Source of the DNA: Trichuris trichiura
Lineage: Eukaryota > Nematoda > Enoplea > Trichinellida > Trichuridae
Assembly: GCA_037903355.1 (NCBI GenBank)
Contig: JBAJFE010000042.1
Location: 4,042,001 to 4,106,000, forward strand
Direction: 5' to 3'
DNA length: 64,000 bases
The translations under genes and the position numbers were made by a program. The notes under the pieces were generated by a model that made no database searches, was not told the origin of the DNA, and worked only from the letters and a program-made list of their open reading frames with translations. Each line of letters begins with the position of its first letter. Position 1 is the stretch's first letter. This document shows, in pieces, positions 11,501 through 21,722 of this stretch.

Positions 11501-13018
11501 GACATGGGTTAGCAGATTCTTCAGAAACCATTTTGCTCCATTTCTCATGAAGCCATGGACGAAGCTCATGGTTGTACTCCTTTACGTACTCTATTTGGGA
11601 ACCTCGCTATACGGCTGTTTGGGGTTGCGCGAGGGTCTGGAACCAGTAAATTTGTTGGTTAGCGATTCGTATGCAATCCCCTTCTACAGAGACTTGGGGA
11701 AATATTTTTGGGAGGTCGGAGTTCAAGTGCAGGTAAATAATGGCGTGCAAATAGTTTATTCATACAATTAATTCTACTTCGTACTTTAACGTTTTAGGTA
11801 ACTTTCAACAGGCCAGGAAATTTGAGCGATGCAGCGAACAGGCGTCGCATTTACGAAGTTGTCAGGAAATTTTCCAACGGCCCTCATGGAATGGGCGACG
11901 GTGGATTGGAATTTTGGCTTCAAGAATTCGAGCACTTTCTTCCTAGATACAACGGCCTGCAGGTTGACGACCTTGACGAAAGTAGATTCTACGAAAATCT
12001 GCAGGCTTTTCTGAGCTTCACTGAGTTCAGCCGGTTTTCTGCTGATGTTGTTTTAGAATACGTACCAGAAATGAATGCAGAGCGCAATGGGAATAAAGTA
12101 TCCAGAAATAGCCTCGTGAGAGGAGTAAGCGCCTTCAGACTAATGGTTGGCATCAAGGATTTCGCTAACGCCATTGAACAGACGGAAGTTACAACTGCAT
12201 TTCGCGATACAGCTGCTCTATATCCGCAATACAATATAACCACCTTTCATTACATGTGGCCTTTCGTTGACCAGTACATGCAAATACTGCCTAACGTGCT
12301 TCAAGAAGTATATTCAGGCATGGCATGTATGGTTCTAATAGCCCTTCTATTGATTCCTCAACCGCTATGCTCAGTTTGGGTGACGCTTATGATTGCTTCG
12401 ATTGACCTGGGTGTTGTTGGTTACATGACCCTTTGGAATCTACCAATGGATTGTATATCCATGATTACTTTGATCATGAGCATTGGCTTCTCAGTTGACT
12501 TTTCCGCGCACATAGCCTATGCGTATACGGTCAGTGAGGATGAAAACGCAGTGGACCGAATACGATTCGCTTTAGGTAGCTTAGCGTGGCCTATTATCCA
12601 AGGTGGTTTGGCCACGGTGCTCGGTGTTCTCGTCCTTGCTAGTGTTAACTCTTACATGGTAAACGCCTTCTTTAAAACCGTACTATTGGTGATTATTGTT
12701 GGCGTATCACATGGGATCATCTTTTTACCGGTGCTTCTGAGCATCGCAAACCTGCAAGCACTGCGCACTCTGTACTGCGAAACGTTATCATTTGCAAGGT
12801 CCGTTTTTGAACATTCACGCAAGATGAAAGCAAAGGGTATACAGTTCCGGTCGGCTTGTTCCTGTCCTACTCATCGATCTTTGAGCCGTCCGATTTTTCC
12901 AAAACTTAATGAATGGTATAAGCAGCATCTGAGAAGATCTAAGTCGTACCAACATGATCAGCAAAACGGGAAGCCAACCGTTTTTAGTATTGAGTCACTC
13001 TCGAATGTTTACCGGTGA
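8583..13018 (+). CDS. Patched-related (PTR) membrane protein with sterol-sensing domain, 5' incomplete
   Basis: Four exons join in frame: 8583-9228, 9416-9751, 11350-11732 and 11798-13018 (stop). Introns are GT/AG, of 187, 1598 and 65 nt. They give 861 residues; nematode PTRs are somewhat longer, so only the N-terminal cytoplasmic part, first membrane helix and start of the first ectodomain seem missing. Exons 1-2 hold the sterol-sensing-domain helices (IVMFIALTIFATFC, then PLLAIAGVIGAGMG and AVSITITVLTD). Exon 3 has the seventh helix. Exon 4 has the second ectodomain, the last helices and an RND-type motif GFSVDFSAHIAYAY. The first RND-type acidic site, usually GVDDTF, reads SVRLDNTF. PTRs belong to the RND transporter superfamily and act in lipid/sterol handling and cuticle formation in nematodes. 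A 3' AATAAA lies at 13124-13129. It could be expressed or a 5'-decayed copy; no internal stop was seen. Confidence 0.85.
9752..11349 (+). other. Long intron of the PTR gene
   Basis: GT at 9752 and AG at 11348-11349 join phase-1 exons. Nothing inside resembles a known protein or one of the repeat families defined elsewhere in this window. Confidence 0.6.
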
Positions 13019-13123
13019 TCACTGCGCTCTGTAGAGATGTTTTTCCTTTCAGCTTCGGCTAATCCAAAACGAGACCAGTTGCGCCTTCGTAATGAATGCT
13101 CATTGTATTCTAATAACAGAGTC

Positions 13124-13129
13124 AATAAA
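13124..13129 (+). terminator. Poly(A) signal of the PTR gene
   Basis: AATAAA about 105 nt after the PTR stop codon. Confidence 0.55.
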
Positions 13130-13204
13130 GTACTGAACTTTTATTGTCCCATGGAAACTACTGGAAGAAATAAGCTATTAATTTCATTGATAATAAGTCA
13201 TATC

Positions 13205-13946
13205 TTCAATAAGGCTTTGTCTAGCTCGTTGATAAAGTCTGAAATCAAACTGAAGCAAATGCCCTACCAACGGATGGATGAGCAATTATTAAGGAAAAGA
13301 TTCAGAACAAGTACTTAACAGACTCAGAGCTTTCGGGACGAATTTTGTCCTGTCGTCAGCGATGATGGTAATGTAAGTTTCACTGCCATAGTAGGGTATT
13401 TATAGGTCAGGGAGGGGGCTCCAGTCGGTATGGAACAACAAGCCGTTTTATTGATGACAGATGTCTATGTCGAGCTGACTTCCACCCCTTTGTCACGGTT
13501 AGTGGAAACGTTATTACGAATTAACAAAAATTCTTTTATTTGCCTGAGGCGGAAAAAGCTCTCGCGGCAAATAATCGCCGGGTGCAGTTCGAGTGAGCAC
13601 TGAGAGGAATGCCCAACGACCGCAAAGATGTTTTTCACCTTTTCCATGGCTTGTAGCAGTGGTATTTTTCTTGGACGTCCTTGTCGTTTCCTGTGTGTCC
13701 CGTTCGGTTTTTCTTCCGCGGCCCGGTAACTGTTGAGCGCCTTCATGTGATCAGCAAATCTGATAAATAAAGTGTTGCCCGTTTCCCCTGTGTAGGAGGC
13801 GTTGCAACCACATTTGATCACATAAACGACGCCTGGTCTTTGCTCAAATGGAACTTTGATCGTATCGTTCTGGACTAGAGAGCCGTTGGTAAGGCATTTG
13901 CTTCGATTTGATTTCAGACTTTATCAACGGGCTAGACAAAGCCTTA
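13205..13946 (-). mobile_element. Penelope-like element, 3' part with inverted terminal segments
   Basis: The ends are inverted copies of one segment: 13209-13265 and 13893-13946 (containing CAAAGCCTTA and its complement). Between them lie, on the minus strand, a GIY-YIG endonuclease ORF (13465-13821) and then a pseudo-LTR segment with a hammerhead-like core at 13327-13362. Inverted terminal segments are a known PLE arrangement. The reverse transcriptase is missing, so this is a fragment. It lies 190 bp after the PTR stop codon and is followed directly by a palindromic element. Confidence 0.75.
13465..13821 (-). pseudogene. GIY-YIG endonuclease domain of a Penelope-like element
   Basis: The 118-residue frame begins IKCGCNASYTGETGNTLFIR, matching the GIY-YIG nuclease N-terminal motif as it occurs in PLEs (variant Y-x-G-E-T-G followed by R and an HMKAL segment). 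A spacer rich in basic residues (RKRQGRPRK) follows, then HSSQC and an ICRESFFRLRQIKEFLLIRN helix with the conserved acidic residue. The frame is open, but the RT that should precede it on the minus strand (higher coordinates) is absent. In an intact PLE this domain nicks the target for primed reverse transcription. Confidence 0.75.
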
Positions 13947-14126
13947 GACGGGAGCGTATGTTTTCATAATGGAAAAGTTTTATTACGGAGTTTTTCCCGT
14001 TTAATGTGATAAATTACTCCGGAGCGCCGCTGAAGACGGGTCTCGGTCGACCCGAAAGCTCCAGAGTAATTTATCACATTAAACGGGAAAAAACTCCATA
14101 ATAAAACTTTTCCATTATGAAAGCTT
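13947..14126. mobile_element. Palindromic PLE-type element with hammerhead-like core
   Basis: A palindrome (left arm from TTTCATAATGGAAAAG, right arm ending CTTTTCCATTATGAAA) of the same family as 5366-5624. The core at 14030-14058 is CTGAAGA, a GGGTC/GACCC stem, then GAAAGCTC. The left arm lacks the ribozyme half, so the centre is asymmetric. No convincing TSD. It abuts the PLE fragment at 13946. Confidence 0.75.
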
Positions 14127-15499
14127 GGTTTCGTCAAAATTAGTCAGATGAGCAATAAGAGACGCTGAAGCTGCAGCTAGCACAGTACACCGATCGAAAG
14201 AGGTACCAAGAGAAACTTGCTATGAAGTGCTGAAACAAGAGATTGTGCTGTTTAACCGAAGGGTACGGCTGGCGGCTGAAAGTTTCAGGAGCAAGCGGCG
14301 GGGGCAAAGCCACCGAGAGCGAATGCTCCCGCACCTGATAGAAGATTTAAAAAGAGTAAGAAGCTTTCAGGACTTCCAAGCCCCCTCATTAGCGAAAGAA
14401 GCTGGATTGGTGCGATAAGCTGAGGTTCAATATTGAGATGCGATGTTCTGCTTTTAAAGTTTGTGTCCAGTTTTTGGACATTACTGTTTTGGTAGTCCTT
14501 GTTTATTCGTTTATTCTCATTCGTTCTTTTTTCTTTTTTTTGGACCAAGGTATTTCGCGACTTGTTCCTGTCTTTTCGGGAGCGAATTGAACGAACAGGA
14601 GCAAGCCGTGACACCTTCCTGTTATCAGTGATCCAGCTTTTCTCCTTTTTTTGTGTCTTTTTATTTTGTTGTTAGTATTTTTTGTTTCTGTCTTTTGGTT
14701 TTTGTTTTCGTTTTATTTTTGCTTTGGCGCGAGTGCTCGATTGCTAATCTGTTCTAATAACATAAGACTCTTTGTTAGGATGGAGTAGCAAACGGACAGC
14801 TCAACGTGAATAAGATAATTATACTTAAGAAGAAAAAGAAAAAAGAAAGTAATTGAAATTTGAAACAAAAAATTGGGTTCCTCTTAAAAGGTTTAAGCTC
14901 TATGGTGCAAAAAGCACAAATGGATAAAGGTAAAGCTTTCGAAACTGACTACGCTTCAGCGTCAAATAGTGCAACCGACGTAAAGGTGGTCAAGTACCAG
15001 AGCAGTTGATCGACATTGATACAATAGCTTCACTAACACATTACTTCAACTGCTATTGGATTACTTGGTCGAACGAACAATCCCCGTCCTAGGAGCACTC
15101 CTAAGGAAGGCAAGAGTCCTTGCAATGCGAGAACTTTTTGACTAACATCAGTGGTACTTGAATACCTCTTGGTCGCCTAGTTATTCGTAACAATGATGAC
15201 GGGAAAAGTAAGTCTGGGAAGTTCTGTTTATGTCTGTGACTGCATTAGCTATTATTAGTTTTGGCCACGTTTTGATACAATAGTTTGTAACAGAAGCAAC
15301 ATCCGAACTTGCGCGTGACAATCTCTCCTGAGTCCGGAACGAGAGAAACTGATTCTAAAAGTTGCCTTATAAAACTCTCGCGACGGTCAGTTTTTACCGA
15401 TAGTTAGCCAACCTTCCGTTGGATGTGAATTCGTGCTTTGATCGCAAACAATGTTATTTATCAACAGTGAAACTCACATCATGCCTAGAAATAAAATTG
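14127..15499. other. Intergenic stretch, T-rich tract, no gene recognised
   Basis: Open frames at 14227-14418 (+) and 14285-14614 (-) overlap each other and match no family I know. A T-rich tract runs about 14470-14725. Nothing else identified. Confidence 0.4.
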
Positions 15500-15640
15500 C
15501 ACGGAACCTTTTCGATTTTCTGGCGTTTGAATAGAAGCAGTTGCGTTTCGGAACTGCTCTTGTTCCGTCGTCAGCAGTTTCAAGGACGGACTTACACTGC
15601 AGACGACGGAACAAGAGCAGTTCCAGAAGCAGTTGCATGA
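15500..15640. repeat. Hammerhead-like inverted repeat, GGAAC subfamily
   Basis: Left arm 15533-15575 has the reverse complement of CTGACGA plus GGAACAAGAGCAGTTCC plus GAAACGC. Right arm 15595-15636 repeats it with a G/A-rich change in the core. The spacer is about 20 nt. This is the GGAAC/GTTCC stem II subfamily with ACGC in place of AGCT. Confidence 0.65.
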
Positions 15641-15831
15641 TAAACATATGTTTTGCGTAACAGAGCGTAGGCTCATCAATACCGTTTTAGGTAAATTCAA
15701 AGAAAATTCATTTACCTCAGCGAAAGCGAAGGTTAGCGACAAGGAGATATTTTACAATGGAGGTGCTTAACGAAAGTGAGAAATCTAGGAGCAGTGACAT
15801 TTCGCCCTCAGCGAAAAATGACAATTAAAAC

Positions 15832-16244
15832 TGCCCTTTAAAGTTCTTGAAAACTGGGTGTTTTGTAACGGGCTGTATTTTCATGGTTGTAAGGTCTTCT
15901 ACGGCTTTTCCCGTTTTTTCGTTGTGCTGTTATCTGTAATTAAACTAAAACAACTGCTCTACCAACGGATGGATGAGCCGTTATTCAGAAAATGTACAGA
16001 TACCAACGCACTCAACTTTTTAATGTTCAAAGCTTTCGGAACGCTCCACCACCTCACTGACGACGGAACTAGAGCGTTCCGAAAGCTTTGAACATTAAAA
16101 AAGTTGAGTGCGTTGATATCTGTACATTTTCTTAATAACGGCTCATCCATCCGTTGGTAGAGCAGTTGTTTTAGTTTAATTACAGATAACAGCACAAAAA
16201 ACGGGAAAAGCTGTAGAAGACCTTACAACCATGCCCTTTAAAGT
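15832..16244. mobile_element. Large palindromic PLE-type element with 13-bp TSD
   Basis: The element 15845-16231 is a long palindrome (arms about 170 bp) centred near 16040-16065. It lies between exact 13-bp repeats TGCCCTTTAAAGT (15832-15844 and 16232-16244). Each arm holds the block with CTACCAACGGATGGATGAGC that marks this pseudo-LTR family. The right arm holds a full hammerhead-like core (16056-16086): CTGACGA, GGAAC/GTTCC stem, GAAAGCTT. The left arm carries the stem and GAAAGC but not CTGACGA. A single-arm copy sits at 60816-61043. Confidence 0.88.
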
Positions 16245-16679
16245 CATTTATCCAGCGTTCACATAAATCTGAACGATGATGTTACCGTGCAGTCGTCTTC
16301 ACGCAGCTTAGTCTAGCAGTAAATCAATTGCAATTTCCCCTGTTTGATGGAGTTACTCAGTATATTGACAACAGAGCGTGGAAGTGAAAAACACGTTAAG
16401 GTTTTTAGTCTACGCGCCTGCGTTTACGCTAGTTAAGTTTCGCTTTTCCTTGCAGATAGGCAGGCCTTGCTGCGAACAAAGGTGAAACTTAGGAAATGTG
16501 TTCTCCAGTAGTTTCAACGGTTTCCGTCAGCGAGCGTGAGCGTTCAGCACATACACCGCCACGTTATTGATTTTCTTTGTGGTAAGCATTATCAGCACAA
16601 AGTTTTCATTTTGATGGCTGGGTGGTTTGCAAAGAAATTGACTGCTTTCGTTTTAAGATCTTTTCATGGCTTTTCTCGT

Positions 16680-16920
16680 TTTTGTTTAGTGTAATGAGGA
16701 TCTGTAATTTAGCGAAACGAACGCTCTACCAGAGGATAGATGTGCGATTAATGATTGTCGATTGTCGAAAAGCAATTAGTCGAGTAACAGAAAGAAGCAA
16801 ATAATGTTTATGACAAAATTTACAAATAAGGAAACGATTTAACGCACTGTTCGAACGGGCAGATAGTGACTGCTGACGCGTTCAGAACATTTTTTGTTCC
16901 GTCGTCAACGATATATCTTA
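16680..16920. repeat. Degenerate pseudo-LTR copy (PLE-type)
   Basis: The segment around 16690-16760 matches the CTGTAATTTAGC / GCTCTACCAGAGGATAGATG block of the family. At 16885-16915 the minus strand reads TTGACGA, GGAAC-loop-GTTCT, GAACGC, a decayed hammerhead-like core. Confidence 0.6.
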
Positions 16921-17339
16921 AGATGCAAGCAGGATGTGAATGCCTGCAATGGTCTTTCTTAAGACGGTCAAGAAATTAATGCTTTGCACCTTGTCTGACA
17001 GAACACAGTAGCCTACGCCCCACGGATCTTGACTATGGAGATATGGTGAATGTATAACCTTTCGTTGGCCCTTGGTATAGAAAACAAGCTTTCGAGACAT
17101 TATCGATCAGTGGTTGAGCGAACGTTGACAGGAATGTTCGATGATCGCTGAGCCTTTGATAGTCTTTGTCATGATCTTCCTTGGGTTTCCTTTTCTTTTT
17201 CGCAGTCCGTCTGGATTTCTTTTTTTGTGATCTGTCAGGACCTCTGCTTTGAAACATGTCAGCTGGTGCTGGTCCGTTGTTTATGTGCGAATTTCTACGG
17301 CTCTATTGCGCTTTTCGCGTTTCATAGTCTCAGGCTTTC
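16921..17339. other. Intergenic stretch, no gene recognised
   Basis: Minus-strand open frames at 16918-17100 and 17033-17257 show a lysine-rich patch but no recognisable family. Confidence 0.35.
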
Positions 17340-17470
17340 TCGTAGCGATTAACCCCACTCTTAAGTGTTGCCCATTTTTCCTGTGTAGGAGGCGTTGCAA
17401 CCGCATTCGATTTCCTGAAGAATACTAGTCTCATGTCGAATGGAAACTTGATCTTATCACATCTTCAAAC
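17340..17470 (-). pseudogene. GIY-YIG endonuclease fragment of a Penelope-like element
   Basis: The minus strand at about 17362-17415 reads CGCNASYTGKMGNT, closely matching CGCNASYTGETGNT of the copy at 13465-13821, and nucleotide identity extends to about 17460. A stop follows the motif. Only the first part of the domain survives. Confidence 0.65.
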
Positions 17471-18262
17471 ACAGCCAGCGAGCGCAGAGTTCCTGAACCG
17501 GACCCTGACTGCGGCGGTTTCCTGGTGAGAGGTTCGCCATCGGTTTCCATTGGCCACCCATTTAACGCTGTCGTTGATATACGTTGAGGCTTAAACTTAT
17601 GATTAAGATGAGGTTGAATTGCATGATATTGAAACGATTTCAGCATGGGCAGGGCGAATCGCCACAGTGGGAGGTACTCGCGGCGAAATGGATATGACGA
17701 ACTGCAACAGACCCGTACCGGAAATTAGAACCAGATGAGCATCAGAGATTGTTGCGGCATGTCTTAACACGATTAAACTCTTGAACTAGCTTCCAATTGA
17801 AAAAAATTACGCCGTACAAGGCTACTTTATAATACAACAATTCTGTTTTCGAATTAACACTGTATAACTCCACATATAGCAACTATTAATGTACATACAT
17901 GTATGAGAGCCCACTGATCCGCTCAATGTACGCAACTGATATTTGTAAGAAGATAGTAACTCTATAGTGGCAACTCGATGAAGTTCTTTCCCTGCTTGAC
18001 TCAATGATAACTGGAAGAAGGCAGCCCCTGTGATGACTTATAGTGAACCAGGCGTAAGCTGCTCTGCGAAAGGCATTAAGCTTTGTTCCTGTGCCCTTCT
18101 CTACTCCTTTGTAGCAAGTGAGAGAATCTTGAATGTGGTTATTAGCTTTCAAAAGTCCCTCGTAATCTTTACCCCTTACGTATCCACACATATAAAGAAA
18201 AACGCATATTTCGAGGCGAATGTGTTCTGCTATCGAACCCATCGTAATTCAGGGTCCATCTA
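17471..18262. other. Intergenic stretch, no gene recognised
   Basis: Overlapping opposite-strand frames at 17886-18242 (-) and 18030-18359 (+) have no similarity I recognise; the plus frame runs into an AT microsatellite and is not credible. Confidence 0.4.
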
Positions 18263-18265
18263 CAT

Positions 18266-18309
18266 GCATATATATATATATATATATGCTACTCTTAAAA
18301 ACTACTTTT

Positions 18310-18336
<27 letters not shown>
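18266..18336. repeat. (AT)n microsatellites
   Basis: Two AT dinucleotide runs, about 18270-18288 and 18310-18335. A third lies at 18713-18735. Confidence 0.9.
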
Positions 18337-18337
<1 letters not shown>

Positions 18338-18340
<3 letters not shown>

Positions 18341-18523
18341 TAGAACCTCCATAAGTTGACCACCCAAGGGACCGGGAAAAACTGGTCAATATAGGAGGTG
18401 GTCAACATAAGAGGCTGTGGGTATACTATATTATTAACGTGCGGACCAACCAAGTGGTCAAAATTCGGTCAACTTAGGGAGGTGGTCGACATAGAGAGGT
18501 GGTCAACTTCGGAAGTTCTACTG
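18338..18523. mobile_element. Short pogo/Tigger-like MITE
   Basis: The 186-bp unit has terminal inverted repeats beginning CAGTAGAACCTCCATAAG on the left and CAGTAGAACTTCCGAAG on the right. A TA follows the right end and a TA lies two bases outside the left end. The interior repeats GGTGGTCAACATA-like words. TIR style and TA target fit a pogo/Tigger-derived MITE. No ORF. Confidence 0.75.
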
Positions 18524-18712
18524 TATATTGAACGAACTCAGGCTTAGTAGAATTCCCTGACTTGAAGGTCAATGTCCTAGCCTGGGGGCTGTGACGGTAC
18601 CGCTAGTCCCCTGGTCCGTCGTCCTGGTTACGCACGCTGTACCGGGCCAGGTCATGAACCAAACATTAGCACGCAAGAAAACAAAACGAGGCAATGATAA
18701 ACTCCCAAAGTT

Positions 18713-18735
18713 TTATATATATATATATATATATG
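18713..18735. repeat. (AT)n microsatellite
   Basis: Uninterrupted run of about 11 AT units. Confidence 0.9.
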
Positions 18736-18901
18736 ACTAGTACGCAATTTTGCTTCTGGAGCTAAGCTCAGCGCCAAGAAGTTGCCTAAATAATCCTACT
18801 CATTCTTAAGACTATTCCTGCCGACCGTAGTGGCTTCTGTAATTTATACACAGATTCGCAGGTATCAAATGGCTGGGTTGTTTTCAAAAAAGGAGTATTG
18901 A

Positions 18902-19142
18902 GTCTTGCACCTCTTCCCCCCTCAGCGTCATACTGTAGGTTTGCCGGCCATCTTGTCCTGCCCTAAGCCTAAGTCTAAGCCTAAACATAAGGTTTATGTC
19001 CTGGGCTAGGTTTAGATAAACCAAAAAAGGGTGATTCGAATGCTGTCCAGTAAAGGCACAACAAGTTAAGGGCATGCTTGCCAGAAAGGGACCTGCCGGC
19101 AAACCTACAGCATGACTGTGGGGGAAAAAGGAGGTGCAAGAC
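18902..19142. mobile_element. MITE with ~45-bp TIRs and telomere-like interior
   Basis: Terminal inverted repeats start TCTTGCACCTC and extend through a CTGTAGGTTTGCCGGC block on both sides. The interior contains a degenerate GCCTAA tract at 18961-18986. The right half (about 19040-19142) is repeated nearly exactly at 21623-21722, and a minimal copy lies at 19822-19889. No clear TSD and no ORF. Confidence 0.8.
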
Positions 19143-19173
19143 CCTGAATATCCGCTTGCTAATGAATTAGGAT

Positions 19174-19739
19174 AGCTTTATTCCTTTTCTTTTTTCTTTT
19201 TTTCTCCCTCTTCGTAACGGGTAATGTAAATTTTTATTCTGAATTTTTCGCGGGATTTTTTGGAACCCGTTCTTCTAAAAGTTTATTTTATTTTAAAAAA
19301 CTAACGGAGCTTTCGGGCCTCTCCGTGGCCCGTCATCAGCGTAATTGTACCGCCAGTCGGGTCGGTCTTTATGGTTGCAAGCCGCCCCATCCGACCAAAT
19401 TTGGCAGAGACCTACCGCCGTCAGCTCTACCTTGAGCCGTCAGGTTTCGGTCCCGCCTAGTCAGTCAGACGGCGCAGCGAGCTTCCAACCGACCTCCCTC
19501 GACGGCGGCACGCGAACAAATGTTCGCGAGGTAGAGCTGACGGCGGTAGGTCTCTGCCAAATTTGGTCGGATGGGGCGGCTTGCAACCATAAAGACCGAC
19601 CCGACTGGCGGTACAATTACGCTGATGACGGGCCACGGAGAGGCCCGAAAGCTCCGTTAGTTTTTTAAAATAAAATAAACTTTTAGAAGAACGGGTTCCA
19701 AAATTCCGCGAAAAATTCAGAATAAAAGCTTTATTCCTT
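19174..19739. mobile_element. Large palindromic PLE-type element with 13-bp TSD
   Basis: The element 19187-19726 lies between exact 13-bp repeats AGCTTTATTCCTT (19174-19186 and 19727-19739). Its arms (about 19228-19435 and 19525-19722) are nearly perfect inverted copies separated by a loop of roughly 90 bp. Each arm has a complete hammerhead-like core, minus strand near 19309-19341 and plus strand 19621-19653: CTGATGA, GGGCC-loop-GGCCC, GAAAGCTC. The left end starts with a pyrimidine-rich tract and CTTCGTAACGGG, shared with the element at 48659. Confidence 0.88.
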
Positions 19740-19814
19740 GAAATAAAATGTTTCTTTTCACGTCTGAACATTGGAGAAAGATAGCATTAGTTCTGAATGC
19801 ATGGGTGACAAATA

Positions 19815-19895
19815 CTCTGGATCTTGCACCTCGTTTCCCCCCACCGTCAAACTTGCCGGTGGGGGGAGGGGAAGGAGGTGTAAGATCCGGACTTA
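19815..19895. mobile_element. Minimal hairpin copy of the TCTTGCACCTC MITE
   Basis: ATCTTGCACCTC at 19821 is matched by GAGGTG(T)AAGAT at about 19878-19889, with C-rich and G-rich arms between. It is only the TIRs, with about 10 nt of loop. Confidence 0.7.
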
Positions 19896-20147
19896 AGTGT
19901 GAGAGGGCAATAGGTCGTGCGGGCAGTACTACAGTGCCCCAAAACAATTACTACTTGAACATCGCTTGTTTGTTGCGTCATTTTCTCAGTTTATTGCGTA
20001 ATTTGCTAGCGTTTGGATTAATGTTTTTTCAAAAGCAGCATACAGTTTTTTTTGAAGGGTTGCTTTGTTTTGCAGAGTCCCTAGCGTTTCGCCTCAGTTT
20101 CTTTAGATTTTCTGACCATTTGATAGGGTTACCTTTCTCGATGCGCC

Positions 20148-20730
20148 ATGTCCTCAAAAAGAAAGCGGATAATACTTTCTTTAAAGGAGAAGTTTAAGAT
20201 AATAAAAGCGCTGAAAAGGGGAGAATTAGGCCGTTCATTGAGTGAAAAGTACGGTGTTGGCACCGCGACTGTCTCTGCCATTAAAAAGGGAGGATATGTC
20301 ATTCAGCAGTACTCAGAAAGGTTGGTCGATGAGGTCAGGTGTACAGTGCGAAAAGTTATGTGATCTTCTAAGGTTGAAAAGGTCAAGGAAGTCCTCTATG
20401 TCTTTTCACACGGAATCGCATCGCTGGAAACCCAATATTTGGACCAGTAATATACCCGGAAAGGGGTTTTACTTTAACGCAATGCTAGAACGCCGATCTT
20501 GACCTTAAGTCCAGTGAGGGTTGGCTTGGTAACTTCAGGGCTTGGTATTCATACGGTTTAAATGCAACTGAGCAGACCTGCACATGAACTACTTTTCGAA
20601 GAGTACAACTTAGAATGCTCGCAGTTAAGAAACATCAATAAACAAAGAAAACCTCGATCATCAGACTTTTTCAGTATCAGAACCACCCCTTACAACAATT
20701 ACTTCCGATAATAGGGGTTTCTACAGTACT
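20148..20730 (+). pseudogene. Tigger/jerky-type (pogo superfamily) transposase N-terminus
   Basis: The open frame from 20148 reads SSKRKRIILSLKEKFKIIKA and then GRSLSEKYGVGTATVSAIKK, the CENP-B/psq-type HTH at the N-terminus of Tigger and jerky-like transposases. After frameshifts the second HTH (CENP-B/Tc5) continues with LYVFSHGIASLETQ, GKGFYFNAML and SSEGWLGNFRAWY up to about 20590. The DDE domain is absent. No TIRs were identified. This is a transposon fragment. Confidence 0.75.
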
Positions 20731-21610
20731 TGCTTTGATGAACGAAATGATAGACTACTGCATTTTCGTTCCATGCATTTCGCAGAATGTTCAGCTAAAG
20801 AGGACGTAAGCTGATCAGCAAAACGACTGTGGCGTTGTGCTCGAGTTCGCACTCGTTGAAGTCTAAACACATCTGTTTATAAATTTTCAAGCAGCAATGA
20901 GATTTGCGTTAATTTCATCACAATGTAGACACTGGGCTTTCTATCACCATAAAGCTTTGCTGCCACCATACTAACACGTATACAAAAAACTACACGCTAT
21001 CGAGGTTCATATTTTTTTAGAATTAAGGTCTTTTACAGAGCATATGACCGACAACGCGGAATTGCATTCCGTTTTGTCAAACAGCAGAACTCTTAGTCTA
21101 ATGGATAAAGTGCACCAGTGTATTATGGATTGGGACAAATGAAACTCAGTTTGGTCTCAAGGCTGCTTTTATTTGATACGATTACACAGCTCGTTAACTG
21201 ATTTTGAATGGTATTCAGCCATTGCAACCATCTTAATGCAATCGATTCAAGTCCGTCGTAGTTGTTAGCGGAGAAAGCTTTGCTACGTCTGTCACGAATC
21301 AGACGTAGATAGCAGGAGCACTCGAAATGCTGTAAACGGGTGTTCCGTAAAAATCAAAAAGCAGTCAATATTTATTGTCTATTTCTCAGCCATTGCTTAT
21401 CAACTTTTATCTTAGTTAAATAATACTAACTGCGATTAAGGGTGATTTTGTTCATCCAGTATTCTGTCTGTTTATTCACTCTCAAAGTCATGGTGAATTT
21501 CGCGTCTTATTATGTTGTTAAACTGGTCAGCAGCGTTCAATATGTATGAGCCAAAAAATGTCCGTCAATCCAAATAATACAATGCGTAATCGATACCCGA
21601 TTTTCTTTAC
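20731..21610. other. Intergenic stretch, no gene recognised
   Basis: No open frame over 60 codons and no repeat recognised. Confidence 0.45.
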
Positions 21611-21622
21611 CAGTCATTGGAA

Positions 21623-21722
21623 TGCTGTCCAATAAAGGCACAACAAGTTATGGGCATGCCTGCCAGAAAGCGAACTGCTGGCAAGCCTACAGCATGACGG
21701 TGGGGGAGAAAGGAGGTGCAGC
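21623..21722. mobile_element. Half copy of the TCTTGCACCTC MITE
   Basis: Nearly identical to the right half of the element at 18902-19142, from GGAATGCTGTCC to GGAGGTGCAG. The left TIR is missing. Confidence 0.7.

Noticed and set aside
13465..13821. A host gene for the 118-residue minus-strand ORF
   Set aside because: The motif is that of a PLE GIY-YIG nuclease inside a repeat unit with inverted ends.
18266..18735. CRISPR-like regular repeats
   Set aside because: They are AT microsatellites and MITE ends; nothing resembles repeat-spacer units, and the DNA is eukaryotic.
19345..20197. ORFs in the 19.3-20.2 kb palindrome and MITE
   Set aside because: They read through inverted-repeat arms in both directions; mirror-image frames show they are not genes.
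20148..20363. A host HTH (psq-type) gene
   Set aside because: Downstream frames continue a Tigger/jerky transposase with frameshifts; no splice-consistent gene.
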